This document shows, in pieces, positions 50,928-57,271 of a stretch of DNA of 64,000 bases (position 1 is its first letter; every line of letters starts with the position of its first letter). The position numbers and the translations under genes were made by a program. The notes beneath the pieces were generated by a model. That model was not told the DNA's origin and did no database searches. It saw only the letters and a program-made list of their open reading frames with translations. The stretch spans positions 1 to 64,000 of the forward strand of contig JAFTQG010000036.1 of assembly GCA_017462915.1 (NCBI GenBank). The letters run 5' to 3'. Origin of the DNA: Prevotella sp. (GTDB taxonomy: Bacteria; Bacteroidota; Bacteroidia; Bacteroidales; Bacteroidaceae).

Positions 50928-50999
50928 CGGGGTGACCAGACTCGAACTGGCGACCCCTGCGTCCCGAACGCAGTACGCTACCAACTGCGCTACACCCCG
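50928..50999 (-). tRNA. tRNA-Pro (anticodon CGG)
   Basis: Read on the minus strand the 72 bases fold as a tRNA: acceptor CGGGGTG/CACCCCG, D arm with AGTTGGTA, anticodon stem CTGCG/CGCAG with loop TTCGGGA, T arm with TTCGAGT. The anticodon at loop positions 3-5 is CGG, reading proline CCG codons. CCA is not encoded. A terminator follows. Confidence 0.95.
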
Positions 51000-51088
51000 A
51001 ATTGCGGATGCAAAATTACTATTTATTTCGGATATATGCAATATTTTTCATGAAAAATACAACTCTTATAAAGAAAAATATGAAAAAA

Positions 51089-51120
51089 TTTGCACAGTTC
51101 AGAAAAAAGCTGTACCTTTG
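51089..51120 (+). promoter_or_regulatory. promoter of tRNA-Phe
   Basis: TTTG at 51089-51092 and TACCTTTG at 51113-51120 with a 20-base spacer match the Bacteroidetes consensus, about 45 bases before the tRNA-Phe gene. Confidence 0.8.
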
Positions 51121-51165
51121 CACTCGCTTTTAGGAAATAACAATCCTACGGGCAAAGAGAAATGG

Positions 51166-51238
51166 GGTGCCATAGCTCAGTTGGTAGAGCATCGGACTGA
51201 AAATCCGTGTGTCACTGGTTCGAATCCCGTTGGCACCA
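51166..51238 (+). tRNA. tRNA-Phe (anticodon GAA)
   Basis: A 73-base cloverleaf: acceptor GGTGCCA/TGGCACC plus A, D arm GCTCAGTTGGTAGAGC, anticodon stem CGGA/TCCG with loop CTGAAAA giving anticodon GAA, and T arm CTGGTTCGAATCCCG. CCA is not encoded. A promoter lies upstream and a T8-tailed hairpin downstream. Confidence 0.96.
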
Positions 51239-51253
51239 CTCCTCCTTTCACCT

Positions 51254-51292
51254 GACCTGTCATTCTTTCGGGAAGTGCAGGTCGTTTTTTTT
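51254..51292 (+). terminator. terminator of tRNA-Phe
   Basis: A short stem (GACCTG at 51254-51259, CAGGTC at 51278-51283) followed by T8 at 51285-51292, 15 bases after the tRNA. Confidence 0.8.
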
Positions 51293-51302
51293 GTATATAT
51301 AC

Positions 51303-51400
51303 GGTTGGGGTTAGCCGGTTTTACGGTTATACGGTTGTGCGGTCATATATGGTTTTTGGTTATAGGTTGTGGGTCTTCTGTTAAGGTTAGCGTTATGGTT
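51303..51400. repeat. degenerate 8-bp-period block (GGTTATAC type)
   Basis: A run of GGTT-headed units (GGTTTTAC, GGTTATAC, GGTTGTGC, GGTCATAT, later GGTTATAG) with roughly 8-bp spacing, the same block type as in 221-250 and 52248-52282. It leads into an inverted-repeat element at 51405. Confidence 0.6.
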
Positions 51401-51404
51401 AAGG

Positions 51405-51613
51405 TTAAATAAACCCAAATCGGTCATTAGACCGACATACGGTAATATTCCGTTATTGTTATACGGTCTTTTCCTCCGTTTCGCCTTTCTCTTCGCTGTC
51501 TTGCTTCCCGTTCCGTCTCGACATAGCCCGCTATGCCTTCGCCGAAATGGTTGCAATACAACGGAGATAAAAACGAAACGAAGTGAAATCTAATGGCCGA
51601 TTCGGGTTAAATA
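51405..51613. repeat. second MITE-like inverted-repeat family
   Basis: A 209-bp non-coding element with imperfect 25-27-bp inverted ends (TAAACCCAAATCGGTCATTA left, TAATGGCCGATTCGGGTTAA right). The ends differ from the AAGTAAGTCAACAAAATTAA family, but the interior has the same theme (CGACATAGCCCGCTATGCC compared with CACATAGCCCGCTATGCTCC). The rest of the gap to 51764 holds nothing recognisable. Confidence 0.7.
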
Positions 51614-51764
51614 CATGTGTCGTGCGGATTATGCATATTCAGCATACTTATTTACGAAACCGCCACCGCTCCATGAGAGGAACGATGGCGTTTCCGATTC
51701 ATAATCAATATCCTTAATCTGTGAAATCCTGGTAGTCAGGCTTCAGTCAGTGTCGCAAGACTTT

Positions 51765-52079
51765 CTACTTGAATGTCCTGCGCCGTGCCGGCGTATTGTT
51801 GTGCTGTACGGTGCATACATGCTTCTTGCAGTATTTGCACACATTGCTGTTCTTGTACAGCTTATGGCGGTGCTTGGAAGATGCCGTGCAGTATGTACTG
51901 TTTGTGGTGTAGCAGCATGACTGCCTGTGTATGTCGCAATGGTTGCGGTTGCAGCACGCCGTAGTGTTGTGGCGGTGTCTGCCGTTATGGCGATGTCTTC
52001 CGTCGGTATTTCCGAAACTTGCCGTCGTGCCTATGATTGTCATTACGGCTACCATCATTACGATAAATGTCTTTTTCAT
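51765..52079 (-). CDS. small secreted His/Cys-rich protein, probable metal binder
   Basis: The 104-residue product starts at ATG 52079 with a clear signal peptide (M-K-K-T-F-I-V-M-M-V-A-V ... A-S-F-G). The mature part of about 80 residues is packed with His and Cys: repeats of G-R-H-R-H-N, C-C-N-R-N-H-C-D-I-H, C-C-Y, H-R-H-K, C-K-Y-C-K-K-H-V-C and the basic end R-R-R-T-F-K. No family is recognised. It could bind zinc or copper in the periplasm or outside, or be disulphide-stabilised and cationic. The frame is open from 52145, but the promoter at 52178-52209 and the signal peptide favour the shorter start. Confidence 0.72.
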   Translation of the reverse strand: MKKTFIVMMVAVMTIIGTTASFGNTDGRHRHNGRHRHNTTACCNRNHCDIHRQSCCYTTNSTYCTASSKHRHKLYKNSNVCKYCKKHVCTVQHNNTPARRRTFK

Positions 52080-52177
52080 GTCTTTTCCCTTTCTTGAATG
52101 AGCCTTGCGGCCCGTTGTACATGTTTCTTTTGTCTCAGTCGGCATCGTGTTGCGCCGTCTTTCTTTTGTTTACGATG

Positions 52178-52209
52178 CAAAGGTAATGCAAAAATATCAC
52201 TCCGCCAAA
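52178..52209 (-). promoter_or_regulatory. promoter of the His/Cys-rich gene
   Basis: On the minus strand TTTG (CAAA 52206-52209) and TACCTTTG (CAAAGGTA 52178-52185) are separated by 20 bases, a full match to the Bacteroidetes consensus. This supports the small gene being real. Confidence 0.72.
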
Positions 52210-52247
52210 TGGTTTTTCCCTATATGTCGGAGGGAAAATCCCTACAA

Positions 52248-52343
52248 TGGCGGTTATGCCGGTCTTGCGGTTTTACGGTTATGCGGATATTACTTCTATT
52301 TCGGCTATATCGGCTATCAACCAATAACTCACAACCGATAACG
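52248..52343. repeat. mosaic 8-bp/9-bp degenerate repeat
   Basis: GGTTATGC/GGTCTTGC/GGTTTTAC/GGTTATGC units at 8-bp spacing (about 52250-52282) are followed by CTATTTCGG/CTATATCGG/CTAT units at 9-bp spacing (about 52291-52318) and a CAACCAATAACTCACAACCG tail. It lies between the promoters of two divergent secreted-protein genes; no gene is seen in 52210-52525. Confidence 0.65.
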
Positions 52344-52446
52344 GTATCGGGAGGGTATATGAAGACATGAAAAGTGCTGATTCGTTGCATTTTTATTTAG
52401 AAATGATGTGTTTCTTGTGACACTGTGCGTATTTTCTCTTGTTTTA

Positions 52447-52478
52447 TTTGGGAATGACAGACCTTTTTTGTACTTTTG
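52447..52478 (+). promoter_or_regulatory. promoter of the OB-fold secreted protein
   Basis: TTTG at 52447-52450 and TACTTTTG at 52471-52478 with a 20-base spacer fit the Bacteroidetes consensus, about 40 bases before the start codon. Confidence 0.75.
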
Positions 52479-52525
52479 CATACGTAATAATAAACCAAAT
52501 GTTTAACAACTAAAAATCAATGATT

Positions 52526-53551
52526 ATGGTAAAAACTTTACGCTACTCACTCCTTGCCATGCTGGCAATGGTGTGCAATGTCGCATTTGCTGACGCTTAC
52601 AAGGTGCTTACATTCCCTGATGACGGAGAAGAGGGCAAGGGCATTACTGCTTATACCAAGGACTGGAATGCTGTGAAAGGTGGTGACACTTGGATAATGT
52701 CCAATTTCAATTCCAACAAATGGAACAACTGGACTTATGTGAAATGCGGAAGAAAAGACAATGCCTCGGTAGCTGGTATAGCTACGGGGTTCGCAATGGA
52801 CAAGGCTATTGGAAATGTCATGGTTACTATCGATAAGATTACAGCAAACAAGGTCAATTCCATGTCTCTCGTTGTCGCTTCTGATGCTGCTTTCGCAAAT
52901 ATTGTTGAGACAGTAAATGCTCCTACAATCGCAGCTGGAGAGATTCAGTTTAAGCCGACAAAGCCAGCTGCCGGTCTCTATTACAAGTTGGTCTTTGACT
53001 GTGCGTCAGCATCGGCAAACGGTGTTATCCAGATTTCCAAGGTACAGTATTTCGAGGAAGGAAACGATCCTGTCATCGTTGATATCACAAATACCCCAGA
53101 GACAGCTTATACAGTAGCAAAGGCAAAGGAACTTGTTGCCGCTGGCGAAGGTCTTGCTACAAAGGTTTATGTCAAGGGCTTCATCACAGATATCACCGAG
53201 GTCAGCGCCCAGTATGGCAATGCTACTTACACTATAGCTGACGCCAAGGGCGCAGAGGACGGTATGGTGGTATTCCGTGGGTACTACCTTGGCGGTGAGA
53301 AATTCACAGCAGAGGACCAGCTCGCAGTAGGCGATGAGGTTATCGTTTACGGACAGCTCATGACGTACAGCGGTGCTCCACAGATAGGACAAGGCAACCA
53401 GCTCTATTCTATCAATAAGGGTACAGGTATAGAGAATGTCGAGGCTGCTCAGGACGCTAAGCAGGTTATCTACACTATCGGTGGCCAGCAGCTGCAGAAG
53501 GCTCAGAAGGGTCTCAACATCATCAACGGCAAGAAGGTTGTCGTGAAGTGA
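52526..53551 (+). CDS. secreted OB-fold (DUF6359-like) protein with sorting-type C-terminal tail
   Basis: The product (341 residues from ATG 52526; an in-frame ATG is at 52520) has a signal peptide (L-L-A-M-L-A-M-V-C-N-V-A-F-A), an N-terminal beta-sandwich of about 150 residues, an OB-like domain (about 195-300: K-V-Y-V-K-G-F-I-T-D, Q-Y-G-N-A-T-Y, V-G-D-E-V-I-V-Y-G-Q-L) and a final tail Y-T-I-G-G-Q-Q-L ... I-I-N-G-K-K-V-V-V-K. The OB domain is the same type as the two in the lipoprotein at 16068-17501. It may bind nucleic acid or a sugar outside the cell. It stands alone with its own promoter and the terminator at 53585-53618. Confidence 0.82.
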   Translation: MVKTLRYSLLAMLAMVCNVAFADAYKVLTFPDDGEEGKGITAYTKDWNAVKGGDTWIMSNFNSNKWNNWTYVKCGRKDNASVAGIATGFAMDKAIGNVMVTIDKITANKVNSMSLVVASDAAFANIVETVNAPTIAAGEIQFKPTKPAAGLYYKLVFDCASASANGVIQISKVQYFEEGNDPVIVDITNTPETAYTVAKAKELVAAGEGLATKVYVKGFITDITEVSAQYGNATYTIADAKGAEDGMVVFRGYYLGGEKFTAEDQLAVGDEVIVYGQLMTYSGAPQIGQGNQLYSINKGTGIENVEAAQDAKQVIYTIGGQQLQKAQKGLNIINGKKVVVK

Positions 53552-53584
53552 TGACATAACAGCCAAACATATATATAATATAAC

Positions 53585-53618
53585 AAGGAGGCTGTGTCCA
53601 TACGGGCACGGCCTCCTT
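53585..53618 (+). terminator. terminator at the head of cassette copy 1
   Basis: A 12-bp stem with one G-T pair (AAGGAGGCTGTG at 53585-53596, CACGGCCTCCTT at 53607-53618) followed by TGCTT. It ends the preceding secreted-protein gene. The duplicate lies at 55547-55580. Confidence 0.75.
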
Positions 53619-53701
53619 TGCTTATCTGCCGAATCTGCGTTATCTGCGTGACACATTAACCATTAGGTATATACAGCACGCAGATTGTGCAGATAACGCA
53701 G

Positions 53702-54046
53702 ATGCTTTTCTCTTTGTTCACACGTCTTTCTGTTATCCCCTTCAGACAAGCGGCTATTTTGCTGTTCAAGGCGAAGCGCCAGACTTGCTATTTCTCACTG
53801 AAGCACAACGGCAAGTGCCGCTCCTCGCCGTGCTCACCCGCGACAAAAGAGATGGATGTGGACATCGCCGTCAGCTCCGTATACGGAACACCGATAAAGA
53901 CCTACAGTAAGCAAAAAGTCGAGACAGGAAACAATAAAATCGCCATTTCCGCGTTATTAGACCAAAGGGATTTTGCAAGCATAGTCACTGTATCACATAA
54001 GGACGAGAGACACTCGAAGACAATAACTGTCGGCAGCCATGAATAG
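53702..54046 (+). CDS. small protein with a C-terminal-domain-like fold, cassette copy 1
   Basis: A 114-residue frame starting inside the ATCTGC repeat (M-L-F-S-L-F-T-R-L). The second half (M-D-V-D-I-A-V-S-S-V-Y-G-T-P-I-K-T-Y ... K-I-A-I-S-A-L-L ... I-V-T-V-S-H ... K-T-I-T-V) has the strand pattern of a type-9-secretion sorting domain or small Ig-like sandwich without a catalytic part, so it may be a relic or a detached sorting module. It overlaps the next gene by 8 bases (ATGAATAG), suggesting coupling. It is conserved in cassette copy 2. No function is known to me. Confidence 0.5.
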   Translation: MLFSLFTRLSVIPFRQAAILLFKAKRQTCYFSLKHNGKCRSSPCSPATKEMDVDIAVSSVYGTPIKTYSKQKVETGNNKIAISALLDQRDFASIVTVSHKDERHSKTITVGSHE

Positions 54047-55034
54047 GACAATGACTGTAAAGACGCTCTTCCTGCTCCTCGTGATGTGGATGCCTCTCGC
54101 CGTGCCCTGCCACGCCTCGTGGGATGATGACGATGATGACTGGTATGACTACTACGAAGATGACGAAGATGACGAAGACGATGATTGGTGGGCCGATGAT
54201 GATGATTGGGATGATGGCTGGGACAGTGACGATAGTGGTTACAATCCCGATTATTATTATTTCTACTTTGATTCTGACGGAGATGGTATAAACGATTGGT
54301 GTCTTACCACAGACTCGGATGGACATGGAGTCGCTATCTCATATATGGATGATGGAGACTTTATCTATGAGTCACTCAGGCAGTCCGGGGATGATAGTGA
54401 TAATGGTTGGGAAGATTCAGGTAATGATGGCAGTGAGGTGGATGATGGCTCAAATTCAGATGGTGATGGCGAAGAAACGGGTGTCGGAGCTATTCATCCA
54501 AATAATAATAATGCAGGAATAACACCACCTCTGAGCCAACCATCATTACATGTTCCTGTAGAAGGTGAAGTACTTTTCAAAGATGGATTGCCGGCACAGT
54601 CTCTGAAGCAGTCTGGTAGAATGGATTGTGTGCCTACAGCAATGGCAAACCTTATGTGGCATCTTGGAAGTGAACAGACTGTAGTAGAGTTGTGGAAAAC
54701 TTTAGTATCTGTATGCGAAAAACATTTCACTGACGACGTGGTCGGTTTAGGGATAGAACTCAATGACATAAATGCGTTGATGGAATCAATGGGTTTTCAA
54801 AAATCCACATTTGCAGATATTATTAGAGATTTGAATTCCGGTTCACCATCTTTAGCGATTATAGAAACAGATGCAGGAAGACACATGATAGAAATTGTTG
54901 GGTATTATCAAGATGGTTGGAGTAGTTATACTATTGATGCCTATCAATGTATAAATCCTGGCACAGGGAAATATGAGACACATTACAGTTATGAATTTGA
55001 AAACTATAAAGATTATGTATATAAAAGATATTAA
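54039..55034 (+). CDS. secreted Asp-rich protein with a papain-like (C39-type) cysteine peptidase domain
   Basis: The 331-residue product has a signal peptide (L-F-L-L-L-V-M-W-M-P-L-A-V-P-C-H-A), a strikingly acidic stretch (about residues 27-155: runs of D-D-D-D with W and Y, then D-S-D-G-D-G-I-N-D like thrombospondin type 3 calcium loops), a short linker and a C-terminal domain (about 180-331). That domain has R-M-D-C197-V-P-T-A-M-A-N-L, G-R-H282-M-I-E-I-V-G-Y and T-I-D300-A-Y, the Cys-His-Asp order of C39/papain-like peptidases. It may need calcium. It follows the repeated cassette and is followed by a small secreted protein that could be its inhibitor. Confidence 0.7.
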   Translation: MNRTMTVKTLFLLLVMWMPLAVPCHASWDDDDDDWYDYYEDDEDDEDDDWWADDDDWDDGWDSDDSGYNPDYYYFYFDSDGDGINDWCLTTDSDGHGVAISYMDDGDFIYESLRQSGDDSDNGWEDSGNDGSEVDDGSNSDGDGEETGVGAIHPNNNNAGITPPLSQPSLHVPVEGEVLFKDGLPAQSLKQSGRMDCVPTAMANLMWHLGSEQTVVELWKTLVSVCEKHFTDDVVGLGIELNDINALMESMGFQKSTFADIIRDLNSGSPSLAIIETDAGRHMIEIVGYYQDGWSSYTIDAYQCINPGTGKYETHYSYEFENYKDYVYKRY

Positions 55035-55041
55035 TAAGATT

Positions 55042-55488
55042 ATGAGCAAAACAGTCTTCTCTATATGTACTTTGTTGATTACTTGCCTTACATGTAATGC
55101 ACAGGCAATGATAGGTGTCTTGCAATTGAATGGTACGAAGTGGATTCGGACATACCCTGAAAATCCAGAAGAAGTGCTAAGAACCATGGTCTTTTCTGAG
55201 ACTACTATAAATATTACATCAGACTATCGGATAATTAACGATGTCGTGACTAATACATATCAATATTACCTGAATGATTGCATTCCTTCTGTATTTGATT
55301 TCTCAAAGGTTGGGAAGGCAAGCAAGGGAAAGTATATAATATGTTATAACAGCAGGCTAAATAGAATCAGATGTTATGAGTTCATCTGTCTTGAAGGGGA
55401 TATCCTTACATTACATTCCAGACCAGACCCAAACCAAGTCATTGGAGATAAGAATGGCACGGAGCTTGTATACAAGCGTATAAAGTAA
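55042..55488 (+). CDS. small secreted protein, lipocalin-like, possible partner of the peptidase
   Basis: A 148-residue product from ATG 55042 (the frame is open from 54973) with a signal peptide (F-S-I-C-T-L-L-I-T-C-L-T-C-N-A-Q) and a beta-rich body (L-N-G-T-K-W-I-R-T-Y, Y-Q-Y-Y-L-N-D, G-D-I-L-T-L-H-S) reminiscent of lipocalin-like small barrels. It follows the Asp-rich peptidase by 7 bases and shares its AT-rich composition, so they are probably one operon. An inhibitor or immunity role is suggested by position only. Cassette copy 2 begins 54 bases after its stop. Confidence 0.62.
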   Translation: MSKTVFSICTLLITCLTCNAQAMIGVLQLNGTKWIRTYPENPEEVLRTMVFSETTINITSDYRIINDVVTNTYQYYLNDCIPSVFDFSKVGKASKGKYIICYNSRLNRIRCYEFICLEGDILTLHSRPDPNQVIGDKNGTELVYKRIK

Positions 55489-55542
55489 TGATAGTTATAA
55501 CGCTTTGCTGACTATATAATCAACATGGAACTATAGACATTG

Positions 55543-56021
55543 TAACAAGGAGGCTGTGTCCATACGGGCACGGCCTCCTTTGCTTATCTGCCGAATCTGC
55601 CGAATCTGTCGAATCTGCGTTATCTGCGTGACACATATCTACAGCATGCAGATTGTGCAGATAACGCAGATGCTTTTCTCTTTGTTCACACGTCTTTCTG
55701 TTATCCCCTTCAGACAAGCGGCTATTTTGCTGTTCAAGGCGAAGCGCCAGACTTGCTATTTCTCACTGAAGCACAACGGCAAGTACCGCTCCTCGCCGTG
55801 CTCTCCCGCGACAAAGGAGATGGATGTGGACATCGCCGTCAGCTCCGTATACGGAACACCGATAAAGACCTACAGTAAGCAAAAAGTCGAGACAGGAAAC
55901 AATAAAATCGCCATTTCCGCGTTATTAGACCAAAGGGATCTTGCAAGCATAGTCACTGTATCACATAAGGACGAGAGACACTCGAAGACAATAACTGTCG
56001 GTAGCCATGAATAGGACAATG
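55543..56021 (+). repeat. about 475-bp cassette, copy 2
   Basis: Duplicate of 53581-54053 with a few substitutions and two extra CTGCCGAAT/CTGTCGAAT units in the 9-bp repeat, minus a short ACCATTAGG segment. It includes the terminator hairpin (55547-55580), the small frame and the first codons of the following gene. A further partial copy of the repeat part lies at 56899-56998. Confidence 0.9.
55670..56014 (+). CDS. small protein with a C-terminal-domain-like fold, cassette copy 2
   Basis: A 114-residue near-identical paralogue of 53702-54046 (substitutions C to Y and F to L). It again overlaps the following gene by 8 bases (ATGAATAG). That three of five base changes are silent is weak support for it being translated. 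Function unknown. Confidence 0.5.
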   Translation: MLFSLFTRLSVIPFRQAAILLFKAKRQTCYFSLKHNGKYRSSPCSPATKEMDVDIAVSSVYGTPIKTYSKQKVETGNNKIAISALLDQRDLASIVTVSHKDERHSKTITVGSHE

Positions 56022-56585
56022 GTATCATCTGTACACTGCATTACGCTACGGTATATCCTTAGCTATACAATATTTGCTTTTATAGGTGTACAGCAAGCAA
56101 GATGTGAAACCTGGACCTCTGTCACAGTAGATTCTGTTTCTGTTGGAAATGATATTTTGGTAGGTAGATTACACAGTAGTCCTAAAGGAAGATGCTTCTA
56201 TTCGTATTATGTTAAAAGCTTAAAAGAGAAACGTGACTCTATACACAAAAGGAAATCTCCATTTGATTTGTATTACACAACTCCCCTATATAGAGACTAT
56301 CCTTTATTCTTAAAGGAATTTCGCAAGAACAATGATTACGTGATTGCTCTCTTTGAGAATAACAACAAAGGATATACGGATAAGCAGATGGTGCTGTGTA
56401 TTTATATCCTTGTTGATGAAGACGGTAAATCTTTTTGTCATGAGATTACATCAAGAACAAAGCTGACAGATGTGTTTGCTGCATCAGAACTGATAGGGAA
56501 AATCCGTCAAGTAGGGAGTTGTCGGTATACGACACCATTGGTAACCCAGCCTAAGCATGGCTATCTTGAGTTAAGTTATTATTAG
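56007..56585 (+). CDS. secreted protein of unknown function after cassette copy 2
   Basis: A 192-residue AT-rich gene. It shares the first codons M-N-R-T-M with the gene after cassette copy 1 and then diverges completely. It has a signal-like hydrophobic segment (L-S-Y-T-I-F-A-F-I-G-V) to about residue 30, then a beta-rich body with many aromatic and basic residues (S-V-T-V-D-S-V-S-V-G-N-D-I, F-Y-S-Y-Y-V-K-S-L-K). No family is recognised. Its position suggests an effector or inhibitor exchanged behind a constant leader. Confidence 0.62.
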   Translation: MNRTMVSSVHCITLRYILSYTIFAFIGVQQARCETWTSVTVDSVSVGNDILVGRLHSSPKGRCFYSYYVKSLKEKRDSIHKRKSPFDLYYTTPLYRDYPLFLKEFRKNNDYVIALFENNNKGYTDKQMVLCIYILVDEDGKSFCHEITSRTKLTDVFAASELIGKIRQVGSCRYTTPLVTQPKHGYLELSYY

Positions 56586-56729
56586 TATTCTCTAACTTTA
56601 TATAAGAGACGTTATATAAACCAAGTCATCAAAAGTCATATAAAACGGGCTTTTGATGGCTTGATTTTCTTTTTTCGGGTTGGGAAACAGAAAAAAATAT
56701 GTTGTAGAACGTGCGTTTACGATGTTTCT

Positions 56730-56828
56730 ATTGTAGAGTGATGATTTTTTTGTAATTTTGCACTATCTAACGAAACACTATAAACTAAAACTATGGAAAA
56801 CACGAATATGGGGAAGACAGCCTGTTGA
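56730..56828 (+). other. orphan promoter with an 11-codon open frame
   Basis: TTG at 56731-56733 and TAATTTTG at 56753-56760 resemble a Bacteroidetes promoter. About 30 bases later ATG 56793 opens a frame of only 11 codons (M-E-N-T-N-M-G-K-T-A-C) that stops at 56828. This looks like the promoter and start of a deleted gene, or a leader or small-RNA transcript. Confidence 0.45.
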
Positions 56829-56898
56829 AATGCTGTAGAAATCTTGTTTTTAGTGGGCACTAATAAATTCCAATATTCGTTTAGTTTTTATATTCCAA

Positions 56899-56998
56899 TC
56901 TGCCAAATCTGCCGAATCTGCGTGACACATTAACCATTAGATATTTACAGCACGCAGATTGCGCAGATGACGCAGATTCTTTTCTCTTTGTCTACACA
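56899..56998. repeat. partial third copy of the ATCTGC inverted repeat
   Basis: CTGCCAAAT/CTGCCGAAT/CTGCGTGAC units followed by ATTAACCATTAG and CACGCAGATTGCGCAGATGACGCAGAT reproduce the repeat part of the cassettes at 53620-53710 and 55582-55680 without the small frame or a downstream gene. The rest of 56999-57076 shows nothing recognisable. Confidence 0.7.
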
Positions 56999-57068
56999 CA
57001 CACCTTTTGCCATTCCCAAGGTGTTACGATGCTTTTTCCCCTGGCTGAGCCCTTTGATACTTCCGCGC

Positions 57069-57118
57069 GAAAAAAACACCACTTGTCACGGCCTTTTGGA
57101 TGGCGAGGACAAGTGGTG
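57069..57118 (-). terminator. terminator of the malQ operon
   Basis: A perfect 11-bp stem (CACCACTTGTC at 57077-57087, GACAAGTGGTG at 57108-57118) followed by T8 on the minus strand (A-tract 57069-57076). It lies 154 bases after the malQ stop, so the 22-bp array at 57173-57243 is inside the 3' untranslated region. Confidence 0.85.
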
Positions 57119-57169
57119 GATATAAGTATGTTATGTTGATGCTCTGTAAATATACGTTTCCTGTCTCAG

Positions 57170-57246
57170 AAAGAGCCTTTTTTCAAGTTAGGAAGAGCCT
57201 CTTTTCATGTCAAAAACAACCTTTTTTCAAGTCAGAAACGGTCATG
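57170..57246. repeat. four-unit 22-bp repeat array, locus 4 (degenerate core)
   Basis: GAGCC at 57173, GAGCC at 57195, CAACC at 57217 and CGGTC at 57239 are each 22 bp apart and, apart from the last, followed by TTTTTTCAAGTCA- or CTTTTCATGTCA-like spacers. Unit length and number equal those of the three GGTSACC arrays, but the core has changed. It lies 29 bases after the malQ stop. Confidence 0.7.
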
Positions 57247-57271
57247 TTTGCAGAAACGCAGAGTTACGTCA

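Larger units (their letters stand above)
53581..54053 (+). repeat. about 475-bp cassette, copy 1
   Basis: Nearly identical to 55543-56021. Each copy contains in order: a terminator hairpin, an ATCTGC 9-bp-period inverted repeat, a small coding frame (114 codons) and the first five codons (M-N-R-T-M) of a following gene that differs between copies. Within the small frame the copies differ at five bases, three of them silent. Confidence 0.9.
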
